From JAVJUV01 sp040220415 (lineage in GTDB: Bacteria > Pseudomonadota > Alphaproteobacteria > Rhodobacterales > Rhodobacteraceae), in assembly GCA_040220415.1 (NCBI GenBank), contig JAVJUV010000046.1, forward strand, positions 1 to 64,000: a stretch of DNA of 64,000 nucleotides, in the 5' to 3' direction. Positions 54,601-61,946 of the stretch are shown one piece after another (positions within the stretch are counted from its first letter, which is position 1; each line of letters starts with the position of its first letter). The notes under the pieces were generated by a model. The model had not been told where the DNA came from and ran no database searches. It was given only the letters and a program-made list of their open reading frames with translations. Made by a program: the position numbers and the translations under genes.

Positions 54601-55069
54601 GCACGAGATCTACGGGCCAGTCCGGACCCTTCGCACCAGCACCTATTTCTACGGGATGCAGCCCGGCGACGAGATATCGCCCGAGATCGACCCCGGCGTG
54701 CGGCTTGAAATCCGCTGCCAGGCGCTGGCGGAAACGAACGACGAGGGCGAGGCCAAGGTCTTCTTCGAACTGAACGGCCAGCCCCGGACCGTGCGCGTCA
54801 AGGACCGCGCCTCGACGGCAGGACAGTCCGCGCGGCCCAAGGCCGATCCGGGCAATCCGGGCCACCTGGGCGCGCCGATGCCGGGCGTCGTCGCCTCGGT
54901 CGGCGTCCAGGCCGGGCAGGAGGTCAAGGAAGGTGACCTGCTGTTGACCATCGAGGCGATGAAGATGGAAACCGGCATCCACGCCGACAGGGCCGCGACA
55001 GTCAAGGCCGTGCACGTCGCGCCCGGCGCCCAGATCGACGCCAAGGACCTGCTGGTCGAACTGGAGTAG
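51626..55069 (+). CDS. pyc: Pyruvate carboxylase
   Basis: 1147 residues with all three parts in one chain. Biotin carboxylase (about 1-460; KKILIANRGEIAIRVMRAANE, SWGGGGRGMRP), carboxyltransferase (about 540-800; DTTMRDGHQSLLATRMR), and a biotin carrier domain with the acceptor Lys1113 in IEAMKMETG. It makes oxaloacetate from pyruvate and bicarbonate with ATP, the anaplerotic route needed when growing on sugars, lactate or polyols as encoded nearby. ATG 51626 (MAEFKKILI) starts the conserved region; an in-frame ATG ten codons earlier is less likely. Confidence 0.96.
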   Translation: MAEFKKILIANRGEIAIRVMRAANELGKRTVAVYAEEDKLCLHRFKADEAYRIGEGLGPVAAYLSIDEMIRVARECGADAIHPGYGLLSENPAFVDACEKNGIAFIGPKADTMRALGDKASARKVAIKAGVPVIPASEVLTDDMDVTRKAADEVGYPMMLKASWGGGGRGMRPIMKPAELEEKVLEGRREAEAAFGNGEGYLEKMIMRARHVEVQILGDAQGNIYHLWERDCSVQRRNQKVVERAPAPYLSGAQREKLCNLGKKIAEEVGYECAGTIEFLMDMDSGEFYFIEVNPRIQVEHTVTEEVTGIDIVQAQIKIAEGKSLMEATGMASQYDIQLHGHAIQCRITTEDPTNNFIPDYGRITAYRGATGMGIRLDGGTAYSGAVITRYYDSLLEKVTAWAPTPEAAIARMDRALREFRIRGVATNIAFVENLLKHPKFLNNEYHTKFIDETPELFDFKARRDRATKILTYIADITINGHPETEGRPRPPAETRNPKKPKLRTDSPTPGTRQILDEFGPEALADWMRDQKQVLITDTTMRDGHQSLLATRMRSIDMVRIAPAYAANLPQLFSVECWGGATFDVAYRFLQECPWQRLRDIRRFMPNLMTQMLLRGSNGVGYTNYPDNVVQAFVKHAAETGIDVFRVFDSLNWVENMRVAMDAVIEANKVCEGTICYTGDLLDPNRAKYDLKYYVDMGQELKAAGAHVLGLKDMAGLLRPDAARILVKALKDEVGLPVHFHTHDTAGIASATILAAAESGVDAVDCAMDSLSGNTSQATLGTVVEMLAHTDRATGLDITAIREISNYFETVRAHYAAFESGMQAPSSEVYLHEMPGGQFTNLKAQARSMGLEERWHEVAQTYADVNQMFGDIVKVTPSSKVVGDMALMMVSQGLTRADVENPKKDVAFPDSVIDMMRGNLGRPPGGFPDKIVKKALKGEKPLTERPGKHIAAVDLEKARKEASDALDGREITDDDLMGYMMYPKVFLDYARRHEIYGPVRTLRTSTYFYGMQPGDEISPEIDPGVRLEIRCQALAETNDEGEAKVFFELNGQPRTVRVKDRASTAGQSARPKADPGNPGHLGAPMPGVVASVGVQAGQEVKEGDLLLTIEAMKMETGIHADRAATVKAVHVAPGAQIDAKDLLVELE

Positions 55070-55070
55070 G

Positions 55071-55104
55071 CGCCCCGGTCCAAGCGGCCGGTTCGACCGG
55101 GGCG
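55071..55104 (+). terminator. Hairpin after pyc
   Basis: CGCCCCGGTC and GACCGGGGCG form a perfect 10-bp stem right after the pyc stop, with a 14-base loop. There is no T-run, so termination is uncertain; it also faces the convergent desaturase gene. Confidence 0.4.
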
Positions 55105-55132
55105 AACCGGCACCGCACCGGGGCCGTAATTC

Positions 55133-56209
55133 CTAGGCTTCTCGGAAGCGCGCCCTTGCCTGCGAAAACGACAGCAATCGTTTGCTCTCTTCGTCCCACA
55201 GATGCAGCCGGGCGCTGCGCAGGCTTTCGCGGATGGTCATCCGGTTGCCCTGGGCAAGGTCGGCGTGATCGCGCAGCACTTCGGGCAGCCTGTAGAACGG
55301 GATGCGGCTGTGCAGGTGATGTACGTGGTGGATGCCGATGTTGGCGCTAAGCCATTGCAGCACCGACGGCAGCACATAATGCGAACTGCCATGCAGGGCC
55401 GCGTCATGCAATTGCCAGTCTTCGTCGTCCTCCCAGTGCGTGGATTCGAACTGGTGCTGGACATAGAACAGCCAGACGCCCGCCGTTGCCGCAAGAAGCG
55501 TCGATGGCAGGAAGATCAGCAGGATGGGCATCAGCCCGCCGAAATACAGGATAAGCGACAACGCCAGCAGGATCGCGGCGTTGGTGCACATCGCGCTGAC
55601 CCAGTACCTCGCCTTCGCCATCAGCCCCAGGGGCAGCCGGTTCTGGATGAAGAACAGATACCCCGGCCCCAGGCCGAACAGGATGACCGGGTGCCGGTAC
55701 AGCCTGTATTTCAGACGCCTCAGCGGCGACAGCGCGCGATACTCCGCCACCGTCAGGGTGTGGATATCGCCCATGCCGCGCCGCCCAAGGTTGCCGGACG
55801 AGCCGTGGTGAACCGAGTGCGATCGCTGCCACACGTCGTAGGGCGTCAGCGTCAGCACGCCGATCACCCTGCCCAGCCAGTCGCTTACCGTGCGGTTCCG
55901 GAAGAAGGCCCCGTGGCCGCAGTCGTGCTGGATGGCGAACAGGCGCAAAAGGAAGGCCGCGTTGAACAGCGACAGCATCAGGGTCAGCCAATAGCTGAAC
56001 GAAAGCGACCACCACGCCAGGGCCCACAATAGCAGGAAAGGCCCGACGGTAACCGCCAGCTCGAACGAACTGCGCAGCGAACTGGGTTCGCGGTAGGCCG
56101 AGAGAACCTTGACCCATTCCCTTGCCGCCCGTGTCTCGGATTCCGGCCGTGATGCGTCGGATTGATCGAACATGTGCCTGCTTTTCTTGTTCTTGTCGGT
56201 GGACTTCAT
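55133..56209 (-). CDS. Fatty acid desaturase family protein
   Basis: 358 residues, membrane-bound. The three histidine boxes are intact: HDCGHG, HSVHH and HHVHHLHS. Helical segments at about residues 45-90 and 185-245 place them on the cytoplasmic face. Such enzymes add a double bond to membrane acyl chains, often on lipid-bound substrates. Start is 56209 or 56173 (MFDQSD); neither has a strong ribosome site, the latter has a weak AGCAGG. Regiospecificity cannot be told. Confidence 0.9.
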   Translation of the reverse strand: MKSTDKNKKSRHMFDQSDASRPESETRAAREWVKVLSAYREPSSLRSSFELAVTVGPFLLLWALAWWSLSFSYWLTLMLSLFNAAFLLRLFAIQHDCGHGAFFRNRTVSDWLGRVIGVLTLTPYDVWQRSHSVHHGSSGNLGRRGMGDIHTLTVAEYRALSPLRRLKYRLYRHPVILFGLGPGYLFFIQNRLPLGLMAKARYWVSAMCTNAAILLALSLILYFGGLMPILLIFLPSTLLAATAGVWLFYVQHQFESTHWEDDEDWQLHDAALHGSSHYVLPSVLQWLSANIGIHHVHHLHSRIPFYRLPEVLRDHADLAQGNRMTIRESLRSARLHLWDEESKRLLSFSQARARFREA

Positions 56210-56412
56210 ATAGCAAGTGCGCCGCCGCGCAAATGCAACTTGGCGTTATATTCTCAAAATCGGGTTTATCGCCGGGTTCGCAAAAAGGTATCGGGTTCGC
56301 CCGAGAATCCGTTTCGGGTCAGCCGTTCGCCACGATAACCACCTGTTTACAAAGGTTTACGGCAACACCACATCCTGTGCACCGCCATTCGCCGCGCACA
56401 AGGCGCACCGAC

Positions 56413-56445
56413 GTGATACCGACGCAATACCGACGTGATACCGAC
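56413..56445. repeat. Three tandem 11-bp units
   Basis: Units 1 and 3 are identical (GTGATACCGAC); unit 2 differs at two positions (GCAATACCGAC). The period of 11 is close to one helical turn, so repeated binding of one protein on one face is possible. Confidence 0.6.
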
Positions 56446-56524
56446 GTTCGGTTTTTCCCGGATTCCCAGAAAATCAAGGGCGTTAACCTTTTGCCCGGTG
56501 CGCGGGACGCTCCCCCTGCGCCCG

Positions 56525-56543
56525 TACCGGTCACTGACCGGTA
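56525..56543. promoter_or_regulatory. Perfect 19-bp symmetric site
   Basis: TACCGGTCA and TGACCGGTA are perfect inverted arms around a single C. It is about 150 bases upstream of the DUF2314 gene and probably a protein-binding site; the regulator is unknown. Confidence 0.5.
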
Positions 56544-56696
56544 AACAGAAGGGTCCGCCCCGGCCCCGTTAACCTGCCGGAAACCAGAATCTCCTAGGTC
56601 TTCCCAAAGGCCACGCGGCGGGATCTTGCCCCATTCCTGCGGTTTTTCCGCCCCATTCGTCGCCCAGCCTGCGCGAAACGGAACCGGAGGGCGGTC

Positions 56697-57218
56697 ATGC
56701 ATGTCAGGACGAAGGGACGGCTCGCGGGCGTGGCCTTTCTCGTCGCGAACGCGGTCATGGCCAACGCCGGTCCCGCCCTCGTCACAGCCGATCCCGTCAT
56801 CGGCCACGCGGCCCGCGACACCCACATGAACACCGCCCAAAGGGACGCCCGCAACAGCCTGGGCGCCTTCCTCGCCGCCGCCCTCGACGACACCGGCACG
56901 TCCCTTCCGGACACGGGTTTGAAGGTTGCCTTCCAGACACCCGCGGGCCTGACCGAAGTGATCTGGATCGCGCGCTTCAAGCAGGACGGCAACGGCTTCA
57001 CCGGCCACCTGGCGAACCGACCCATGCACATGGACGGCGCGGTCGGCGATCCCGTCAGCTTCGACGGCGGGGCGATCCGCGACTGGTTCCTGATCGGCGA
57101 CGACGGGCGCATGTACGGCTCGTTCACGACCCGCGCGATGCTGCCCGAGACGTCTCCGGAAGCCGTCCGCAGCATCCAGGCCCTGCTCGCGCCCGCGCCG
57201 CTGCCCGCCGGCTGGTAG
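56697..57218 (+). CDS. Secreted DUF2314-type protein
   Basis: 173 residues. Signal peptide MHVRTKGRLAGVAFLVANAVMANA, then a compact domain with ARNSLGAFLAAALDD, LTEVIWIARFKQDGNGFTGHLANRP, VSFDGGAIRDWFLIGDDGRMYGSFTTRAML, matching the DUF2314 (YegJ-like) pattern. A periplasmic location is likely; the role is unknown. GGAGG stands six bases before ATG 56697. It lies just upstream of tRNA-Gly. Confidence 0.75.
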   Translation: MHVRTKGRLAGVAFLVANAVMANAGPALVTADPVIGHAARDTHMNTAQRDARNSLGAFLAAALDDTGTSLPDTGLKVAFQTPAGLTEVIWIARFKQDGNGFTGHLANRPMHMDGAVGDPVSFDGGAIRDWFLIGDDGRMYGSFTTRAMLPETSPEAVRSIQALLAPAPLPAGW

Positions 57219-57304
57219 GCGTCGACGGCAATTTTCACCGCCGCGCCCACTTTTCCTCTTGCAGCCACCGCGCTTAGCTTTTATCTCCCCTTCACCCATC
57301 GGAC

Positions 57305-57379
57305 GCGGGCGTAGCTCAGGGGTAGAGCATTACCTTGCCAAGGTAAGGGTCGTGAGTTCGAATCTCATCGCCCGCTCCA
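57305..57379 (+). tRNA. tRNA-Gly (anticodon GCC)
   Basis: Acceptor GCGGGCG/CGCCCGC (57305-57311/57369-57375), D arm GCTC/GAGC, anticodon stem TTACC/GGTAA around TTGCCAA (anticodon GCC), T arm GTGAG-TTCGAAT-CTCAT with a final wobble pair. Discriminator T and CCA (57377-57379) are encoded. Reads GGC and GGT. Confidence 0.97.
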
Positions 57380-57433
57380 ATTTTTCAGATTTTCCAATGT
57401 CTTGGGCATGCAGCGATAGCACTTGAATCGCTG

Positions 57434-57457
57434 CGGCCTGCGGCTTGCCGCAGGCCG
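57434..57457. terminator. Strong hairpin downstream of tRNA-Gly
   Basis: CGGCCTGCGG and CCGCAGGCCG form a perfect 10-bp stem around CTTG. It lies between tRNA-Gly and the convergent small membrane-protein gene. Probable transcript end for one or both, though no T-run follows closely. Confidence 0.5.
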
Positions 57458-57538
57458 GGCGATACCAAAAAATCGGCAACAGAATCGCCTTGCCCCGTGC
57501 ATGCGCCGCTTGCGCAGGGATCGAGGCGCGCGCAGCCT

Positions 57539-57850
57539 TCACCGCGGCATGCGCCGGTTCTGCGGACGGCGCACGGTCCAGACGGCCGCGGCGAACCCGG
57601 GCAGAAGTGCCAGAAGCAGAATTACGGTGGCCGCAATCGGCCCCGCCATCGCGTCGGCCGGCAGAAATGCCGCGCCCGCCCAGATCAGCGCCATGAATAC
57701 GGCGCCCGCGACCAGCGCAAAGGAAGCCGTGAACAGAAGATAGGCGGCAAAGGGTTTCAGCTTTCTGTGCCGGAACGCTTGCGCGAGAGGCCAGAAACTC
57801 GCCAGCACCACTATCGCGATGGTCCATCCGAGAACCTGAAATCCGGTCAT
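57539..57850 (-). CDS. Hypothetical small membrane protein
   Basis: 103 residues with three hydrophobic stretches (about 5-22, 33-58 and 68-91) and a basic C-terminal tail (RRPQNRRMPR). Family not recognised. AGGAG is present upstream of ATG 57850. It lies 67 bases downstream of the glutaredoxin-MauE gene on the same strand and may share its transcript. Confidence 0.6.
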   Translation of the reverse strand: MTGFQVLGWTIAIVVLASFWPLAQAFRHRKLKPFAAYLLFTASFALVAGAVFMALIWAGAAFLPADAMAGPIAATVILLLALLPGFAAAVWTVRRPQNRRMPR

Positions 57851-57917
57851 GACATGGCACTCCTTTCGTTGCGGTCGCCGTCCGCGATCCGGCCTCGCCG
57901 CTCCGGCACGGGCCGGA

Positions 57918-58685
57918 TCACGGCATCAGCAGCGCTTTCGCAGGCATCCATATCCCCATCAGCACCATCATCAGGCTTTCGGTCAGCGACACAAAGCCCA
58001 GCGGCACCGACGATCCGCCGCCGACGCAGGCGCATTTCAACTCGCGCCCGTCGACATAGACGGCCTTCACGATGCTGATCGCGCCGACGCTTCCGATGAA
58101 AAGTGCGATTGGCGCCGATACCCAGACCAGCGCGCCCGCCGTCATTAGGATGCCCGCCGCGGCCTCGCCGAACGGGTAAAGGCTGCCGTAGCGCACCCAT
58201 CTGCGGGCCAGAAGATCGTAGTTCAGGAACATCAGCGAGAAGCTCTCGACGTCCTGCAATTTCTGCAGTGCCAGGAACGTCATCGACAGCGACACGAACC
58301 ACTCTGCCGCCCGCAGGGTCAACAGAGATTGGTACTGGTGCCAGGACAGACCCAGCGCCAGAAGAGCGGCGACCGAGAAGATCGCGATCACGGGGGTGTA
58401 ACTGGTGTCGCTGCGCTCGTCTTCCGGGGGGTCGATCCCGAAATGGACGCGCAGATCGTCATAGCCCCCGATCCGCTCGCCCTCGATAAAGGTTTGCGGC
58501 GTGGTCTCGACATCCAGCCGGTCCATCAGTTCCTCGGTCTCTTCGCGGCTGCGCAGCGGATGGTCGATCACCTCGTAGCCTTGCCGCTCCAGCAGGGCCT
58601 TCGACTTCAGGCCATAGGGGCAAAGGTGATCGGGCATGACCATCCGGTAAAGATCGGCAGCCTTCGACGGCGTATCCTTCGGCAT
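57918..58685 (-). CDS. Glutaredoxin-MauE/DoxX-type membrane fusion protein
   Basis: 255 residues. The N-terminal glutaredoxin (about 12-85) has the active site CPYG, and TTPQTFIEGERIGGYDDL, the glutathione-binding TxP and GGxDD features. The second thiol of CPYC is Gly, so it would be monothiol. Four or five helices follow (about 98-255) resembling MauE/DoxX proteins, with CACVGGGSSVPLG and TESLMMVLMG. It may pass reducing power into the membrane or periplasm. GGAGGAAAG precedes ATG 58685, and a sigma-EcfG-type promoter is only 21 bases upstream. Confidence 0.82.
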   Translation of the reverse strand: MPKDTPSKAADLYRMVMPDHLCPYGLKSKALLERQGYEVIDHPLRSREETEELMDRLDVETTPQTFIEGERIGGYDDLRVHFGIDPPEDERSDTSYTPVIAIFSVAALLALGLSWHQYQSLLTLRAAEWFVSLSMTFLALQKLQDVESFSLMFLNYDLLARRWVRYGSLYPFGEAAAGILMTAGALVWVSAPIALFIGSVGAISIVKAVYVDGRELKCACVGGGSSVPLGFVSLTESLMMVLMGIWMPAKALLMP

Positions 58686-58705
58686 CGCTTTCCTCCACTG
58701 ACAAG

Positions 58706-58730
58706 AACGACCCTGCCTGCCGATGGTTCC
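58706..58730 (-). promoter_or_regulatory. Sigma-EcfG-type promoter for Grx-MauE gene
   Basis: On the minus strand: GGAAC (58730-58726), 16 bases, CGTT (58709-58706). This is an exact match to the alphaproteobacterial general stress consensus GGAAC-N16/17-CGTT. It ends 20 bases before the start codon, leaving room for a short leader with the ribosome site. Confidence 0.7.
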
Positions 58731-58752
58731 CCGGCTGCCGCCAAGGGGCGCG

Positions 58753-59466
58753 TCATCCGCCCCCTTCGTCGCCGCAGGGAATGGTTGAAGACAAACGGCG
58801 CCTGTCCGTTTGCGCGTCGGCCAGGTTGACCAGGACCTCGCCGTAGGAACGGTTCGGCAGCACCCCGAGGTGCAATTCTTCGATCGCGGCCGCAATCGAG
58901 GGAATGTCCGGGGCCTCGAGCGCGACGGTAAGGCGCGCCCATCCGCCCGCGACGACCCGGCAGACCTCGGCACGGCACAGGCCGGACCGGAACAGAAGCC
59001 GCGACTTGCGCACCGTCTGCGGGACGACCTTCGGGACGACCGGCCGGCCGCGCGCATCCAGCGCGGCAAGAAGATGGGCGGGCGACAGGCTTGCATCGGC
59101 CGGCAGCGCCTCGGGCAGAGCCAGGGCGTCGGTCAACGCGTCGCTTTCCGCCGTCGCTAGCGGAAACTTGGCCGAGATCGGCATGGTCCAGTACTCGACC
59201 GAACCGACACAGTCGCCCCGGCGCTTGATTTCCAGCCGGTCGCCGTCGCGCAGCTTCACGAGGGCGCGGTGACTGGATGCGTGCACCAGATAGATGTCGG
59301 CCCGCCGCTCGGCATCGACCAGCGGCCACGACCGATGCAGGATCGACACGGCCGGGTGCGTCAGCCGGGGCCAGATGCGGTATTCGAAACGGCCGTTGTC
59401 GGGCCGGGTGAAACGGCGATGTCCGGTAGTTACGAATCCTTTTCCAATCAACGAACAGCCCCCCAT
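58753..59466 (-). CDS. Hypothetical protein, possibly CYTH-like
   Basis: 237 residues, soluble. FEYRIWPRL, RADIYLV, ALVKLRDGDRLEIKRRG and, later, VRKSRLLFRSGLCRAEVCRVV and LTVALEA, RSYGEVL alternate charged residues as in CYTH (class IV cyclase/triphosphatase) tunnels. This link is by eye and weak. ATG 59466 has no clear ribosome site and the first 30 residues may be wrong. It ends 67 bases before the glutaredoxin-MauE start on the same strand. Confidence 0.5.
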   Translation of the reverse strand: MGGCSLIGKGFVTTGHRRFTRPDNGRFEYRIWPRLTHPAVSILHRSWPLVDAERRADIYLVHASSHRALVKLRDGDRLEIKRRGDCVGSVEYWTMPISAKFPLATAESDALTDALALPEALPADASLSPAHLLAALDARGRPVVPKVVPQTVRKSRLLFRSGLCRAEVCRVVAGGWARLTVALEAPDIPSIAAAIEELHLGVLPNRSYGEVLVNLADAQTDRRRLSSTIPCGDEGGG

Positions 59467-59706
59467 GTTGGAGTGGGCGATCAAGCAATGCCGACACGGC
59501 CTGCATCGGCCGGGTGGCGTTCCTTCAAGGTCGACACCCGCCTTGGGGTATCCTTTCGAAGGTGCTCGAGTCCCAGTGACGTCATGCCCCATCAGTGACC
59601 GGCAAAACGATCTCGGTCGATAACACGGGTTAATGCCCGCGCCGCGCGATTGGTTCACATTCGCCGCATCTCGAACAGCGTGATCGCACGGGAAAGGAGG
59701 CCCCCT

Positions 59707-59961
59707 ATGGATCGCCTTAGCGTTTTTCTTACCTTCATGACCGGATCCGTTCTTGTCGGCGGTCTCGTGACGCTGGTTCTGTCCCTAGGCTATTACACCT
59801 GGCTTCCGATCGCTGCCGCCGTGGCCGTTGGGCTGTTGCTGACGTGGCCCGCGGCCTACGCGATCTCGCGATGGATCAAGCACCAGGATCCCAACTGGAG
59901 ACCGCGCGGCGGCGCTCGCAAGCGCCCGAATGACAGCCGGTCGGACTTTCCGGAGACCTGA
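59707..59961 (+). CDS. Small membrane protein
   Basis: 84 residues, two helices (about 6-28 and 32-55) with a basic, proline- and arginine-rich C-tail (HQDPNWRPRGGARKRPND). AAAGGAGG at good spacing supports ATG 59707. Family not recognised. It precedes the CBS-domain gene by 47 bases on the same strand. Confidence 0.65.
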   Translation: MDRLSVFLTFMTGSVLVGGLVTLVLSLGYYTWLPIAAAVAVGLLLTWPAAYAISRWIKHQDPNWRPRGGARKRPNDSRSDFPET

Positions 59962-60008
59962 GATCAGTGCGGCGGCAACTACTCTCCAGCAGGAACAGGC
60001 CGAGTGAG

Positions 60009-60425
60009 ATGCAGGTCAGAGAAGTCATGTCCCAACCGGTGGTCTCGGTCGAGTTGCGGACCACGGTCCGCAAGGCCGCAGCCCTTCTTCGGCGTCATGA
60101 CATCGGCGCGCTTCCGGTCCTGAAGGACGACCGCCCCGTCGGGATCGTCACCGACCGGGACATCGTCATCGGCCTTCTGCCCGAGCCGGACGACGCCGGA
60201 GAGCAGCCGGTCAGCGCCGCAATGTCGACCAACCCCGTGTCGTTCTTCGACGACCGGACCGTCGCCGAGGCGGCTGCCCTGATGGGGGACCAGCAGATCG
60301 GACGCCTTCTGATCGTCGACCGGTCGAACCGTCTTGTCGGGATGCTGTCGATCAGCGACATCGCCGTAAACGTCTCGGAAGAGCTGGCCGGGCAGGCGCT
60401 GGGGGAGATCTGCGAGGAGCGCTGA
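60009..60425 (+). CDS. CBS-domain pair protein
   Basis: 138 residues consisting only of two CBS motifs. First: VREVMSQPVVSVELRTTVRKAAALLRRHDIGALPVLKDDRPVGIVTDRDIVIGL. Second: VSAAMSTNPVSFFDDRTVAEAAALMGDQQIGRLLIVDRSNRLVGMLSISDIAV. Such stand-alone modules bind adenosine nucleotides and regulate partner proteins. ATG 60009 (MQVREVM) is taken; an upstream GTG/ATG extension adds 14 unconserved residues. Converges on the Crp/Fnr gene. Confidence 0.9.
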   Translation: MQVREVMSQPVVSVELRTTVRKAAALLRRHDIGALPVLKDDRPVGIVTDRDIVIGLLPEPDDAGEQPVSAAMSTNPVSFFDDRTVAEAAALMGDQQIGRLLIVDRSNRLVGMLSISDIAVNVSEELAGQALGEICEER

Positions 60426-60447
60426 CCGCGCACGGGCCACCGATCCG

Positions 60448-61191
60448 TCACACTGACCCGATGATCTCGGCCCGCAGGTCGTCGAGGTCGATCTCGGCGA
60501 TCTCGGCAAGCCTGTCCACGTCGTGGATGACGATGTCCATATGGTTGCCCGTGCCCATGATCTTCTGCCGCCTCAGTCGCCGAAGCGTCCTGCTGACATG
60601 AACCGAGGACAGCCCGACGAAATCGCCCAGCACCTGCTGCGTCAGGGGCAGGTGGAAATCGTTTCCGTTGACAAGGCCCAACTCGGTCGAGCGCAGGCAC
60701 AATTCGCAGATCGCATAGGCGATCCTCGCCTCTGCGTGGCTCTTGCCGACGCGCAGCAGCCGTTCGGCCACGCGCGAATACCCTGCTGCAAGCAGGCGGT
60801 TGACGGTGTTCTGCAACTCGGGATGCTGCTGCAGGAACCCCGCCCAGACGTCGCGAGCGATGACGGAAACGGTCGTATTGGTCAGCGCCACCAGGTCTGT
60901 CGAAGAATGCTTCGCGGTGGCCGAGCCCGTATCGAAAACCTCGCCCGGCATCACGAAATCGACGATCTGCCGCTGGCCCTCCTGGGTGGATTTCGAACTG
61001 ACCAGCCATCCGTCCAGCACGACATACACCGCGTTGGTGGAATCGCTGGCCAGCTCCAGCGATTTGTTCGCAGGGATCTCCTGCAAGGTCGCGGCAAGAA
61101 GGCCCGTCAGGGCGTCCGTGGCATTCGTCCGCGCGCGAACCCAGGACGGCATCCCTTGAAGACCGGCTTCAGCTGCAATCGGCTCGCTCAT
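60448..61191 (-). CDS. Crp/Fnr-family regulator
   Basis: 247 residues. A cNMP-binding-type beta-roll covers about 25-130 (LELASDSTNAVYVVLDGWLVSSK, DFVMPGEVFDTG). The C-terminal HTH is LPLTQQVLGDFVGLSSVHVSRTLRRLRRQKIM. There is no N-terminal cysteine cluster, so it is not an oxygen-sensing FNR. Start 61191 (MSEPIAAEAG) follows GGGGGAG. A sigma-EcfG-type promoter lies upstream, which would make it a second-tier stress regulator. Confidence 0.88.
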   Translation of the reverse strand: MSEPIAAEAGLQGMPSWVRARTNATDALTGLLAATLQEIPANKSLELASDSTNAVYVVLDGWLVSSKSTQEGQRQIVDFVMPGEVFDTGSATAKHSSTDLVALTNTTVSVIARDVWAGFLQQHPELQNTVNRLLAAGYSRVAERLLRVGKSHAEARIAYAICELCLRSTELGLVNGNDFHLPLTQQVLGDFVGLSSVHVSRTLRRLRRQKIMGTGNHMDIVIHDVDRLAEIAEIDLDDLRAEIIGSV

Positions 61192-61261
61192 GTTCTCCCC
61201 CATTCAAAAGGCGGCGCAATGCGCACATCCGATTGTCGTCTCTGCGAACAGGTAAAGGTCA

Positions 61262-61286
61262 AACGCGCCCTTCGCCTTCGGGTTCC
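61262..61286 (-). promoter_or_regulatory. Sigma-EcfG-type promoter for the Crp/Fnr gene
   Basis: Minus strand: GGAAC (61286-61282), 16 bases, CGTT (61265-61262), an exact consensus match. It is 71 bases upstream of the start codon at 61191. Confidence 0.65.
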
Positions 61287-61381
61287 CTGAATGGTCGCTT
61301 GCCGGTGCCGTACGACCGGCCACGTGGTCCGCCGGTAACGGTGAGGCGACCGCCGAAGGCTCGGAGACCGCAGCATAACCC

Positions 61382-61398
61382 TTTCATTATACATGAAA
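61382..61398. promoter_or_regulatory. AT-rich symmetric site
   Basis: TTTCAT-TATAC-ATGAAA: perfect 6-base arms in otherwise GC-rich DNA. It could be an operator or a promoter -10 region for the divergent genes. Confidence 0.35.
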
Positions 61399-61596
61399 TG
61401 CCGGTTGCGGTCACGCTCGCCCCCGTTGACCGCGATGCGGCGCCAAATCGCCTTCGGTTGGTCGATGCGCAGCTGTCGCAGCATATCGGCCTGCCGGACG
61501 TTGATGAATAATGGCCGCGAGTCGCTCTGTGAAGCGCGGGCCACAACAGTCGGGCCGGGGTCATATGGAATGAACGACGAGACAGGAAAGCACAGG

Positions 61597-61908
61597 ATGA
61601 AGAATGCGCCTGACCTGCATTTCGCAGATCCGCTCGAGGTGGTGGAAAGCGACGATCTCGACTACGAGCTTCGTCTCGACATTCTGCAGGCATGGCTGTC
61701 GCGTGTTGCAGGCGGACAGGCCGTCCGCGGCACCCGCGAAGAGCTTGAAGGCGCCATCCTCGCGCTTCAGGCGCGATCGAAGCTGAAGGTCGACACGCCG
61801 AAGGAACAGCCGCAGACAACCACATACGGCGGGGTCGAACGCTCGGATCTGCGCTCATACAGCCTGATGCGCCTGCTGAGGCCGTTCGTCGACTTTCTGC
61901 GACGCTGA
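61597..61908 (+). CDS. Hypothetical small protein
   Basis: 103 residues, acidic N-terminus (PDLHFADPLEVVESDDLDYELRLDILQAWLSRVAGGQ), then a helix with EELEGAILALQARSKLKVDTPKEQ and a basic C-terminus (RSYSLMRLLRPFVDFLRR). Family not recognised with certainty. AGGAAAG precedes ATG 61597; an alternative ATG at 61570 would add nine residues. A stem GCCGGGAG/CTCCCGGC follows the stop. Confidence 0.7.
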   Translation: MKNAPDLHFADPLEVVESDDLDYELRLDILQAWLSRVAGGQAVRGTREELEGAILALQARSKLKVDTPKEQPQTTTYGGVERSDLRSYSLMRLLRPFVDFLRR

Positions 61909-61922
61909 AGCGCGGACCGCTT

Positions 61923-61946
61923 GCCGGGAGAGAGGGAACTCCCGGC
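61923..61946 (+). terminator. Hairpin after the small gene, overlapping the next promoter
   Basis: GCCGGGAG (61923-61930) pairs with CTCCCGGC (61939-61946). It lies 15 bases after the preceding stop and overlaps the -35 element of the EcfG-type promoter. Confidence 0.5.

Larger units (their letters stand above)
56210..56696. other. Long non-coding gap with repeats
   Basis: No credible gene is seen in these 487 bases between the divergent desaturase and DUF2314 genes. It holds three 11-base units (GTGATACCGAC, GCAATACCGAC, GTGATACCGAC at 56413-56445) and a perfect symmetric site TACCGGTCA-C-TGACCGGTA at 56525-56543. Both are separately listed as regulatory candidates in the findings. The first half is AT-richer than average. 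Confidence 0.6.
61192..61596. other. Divergent intergenic region
   Basis: No gene is supported here. It contains the minus-strand EcfG-type promoter for the Crp/Fnr gene (61262-61286) and an AT-rich symmetric site (61382-61398). The plus frame open through part of it is an upstream extension of the next small gene, with no conserved character. Confidence 0.6.

Noticed and set aside
52112..55015. 967-codon open frame on the minus strand
   Set aside because: It is antisense to pyruvate carboxylase along its whole length, with His/Asp/Val-rich text and no domain; an artefact of GC-rich codon bias.
59519..59523. Fourth EcfG-type promoter upstream of the CYTH-like gene
   Set aside because: A GGAAC is present on the minus strand, but no CGTT occurs 16-17 bases downstream.
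61393..61596. Longer N-terminus for the 61.6 kb small protein
   Set aside because: Frame is open but the extension is arginine/proline-rich, lacks a ribosome site and crosses the symmetric promoter element.
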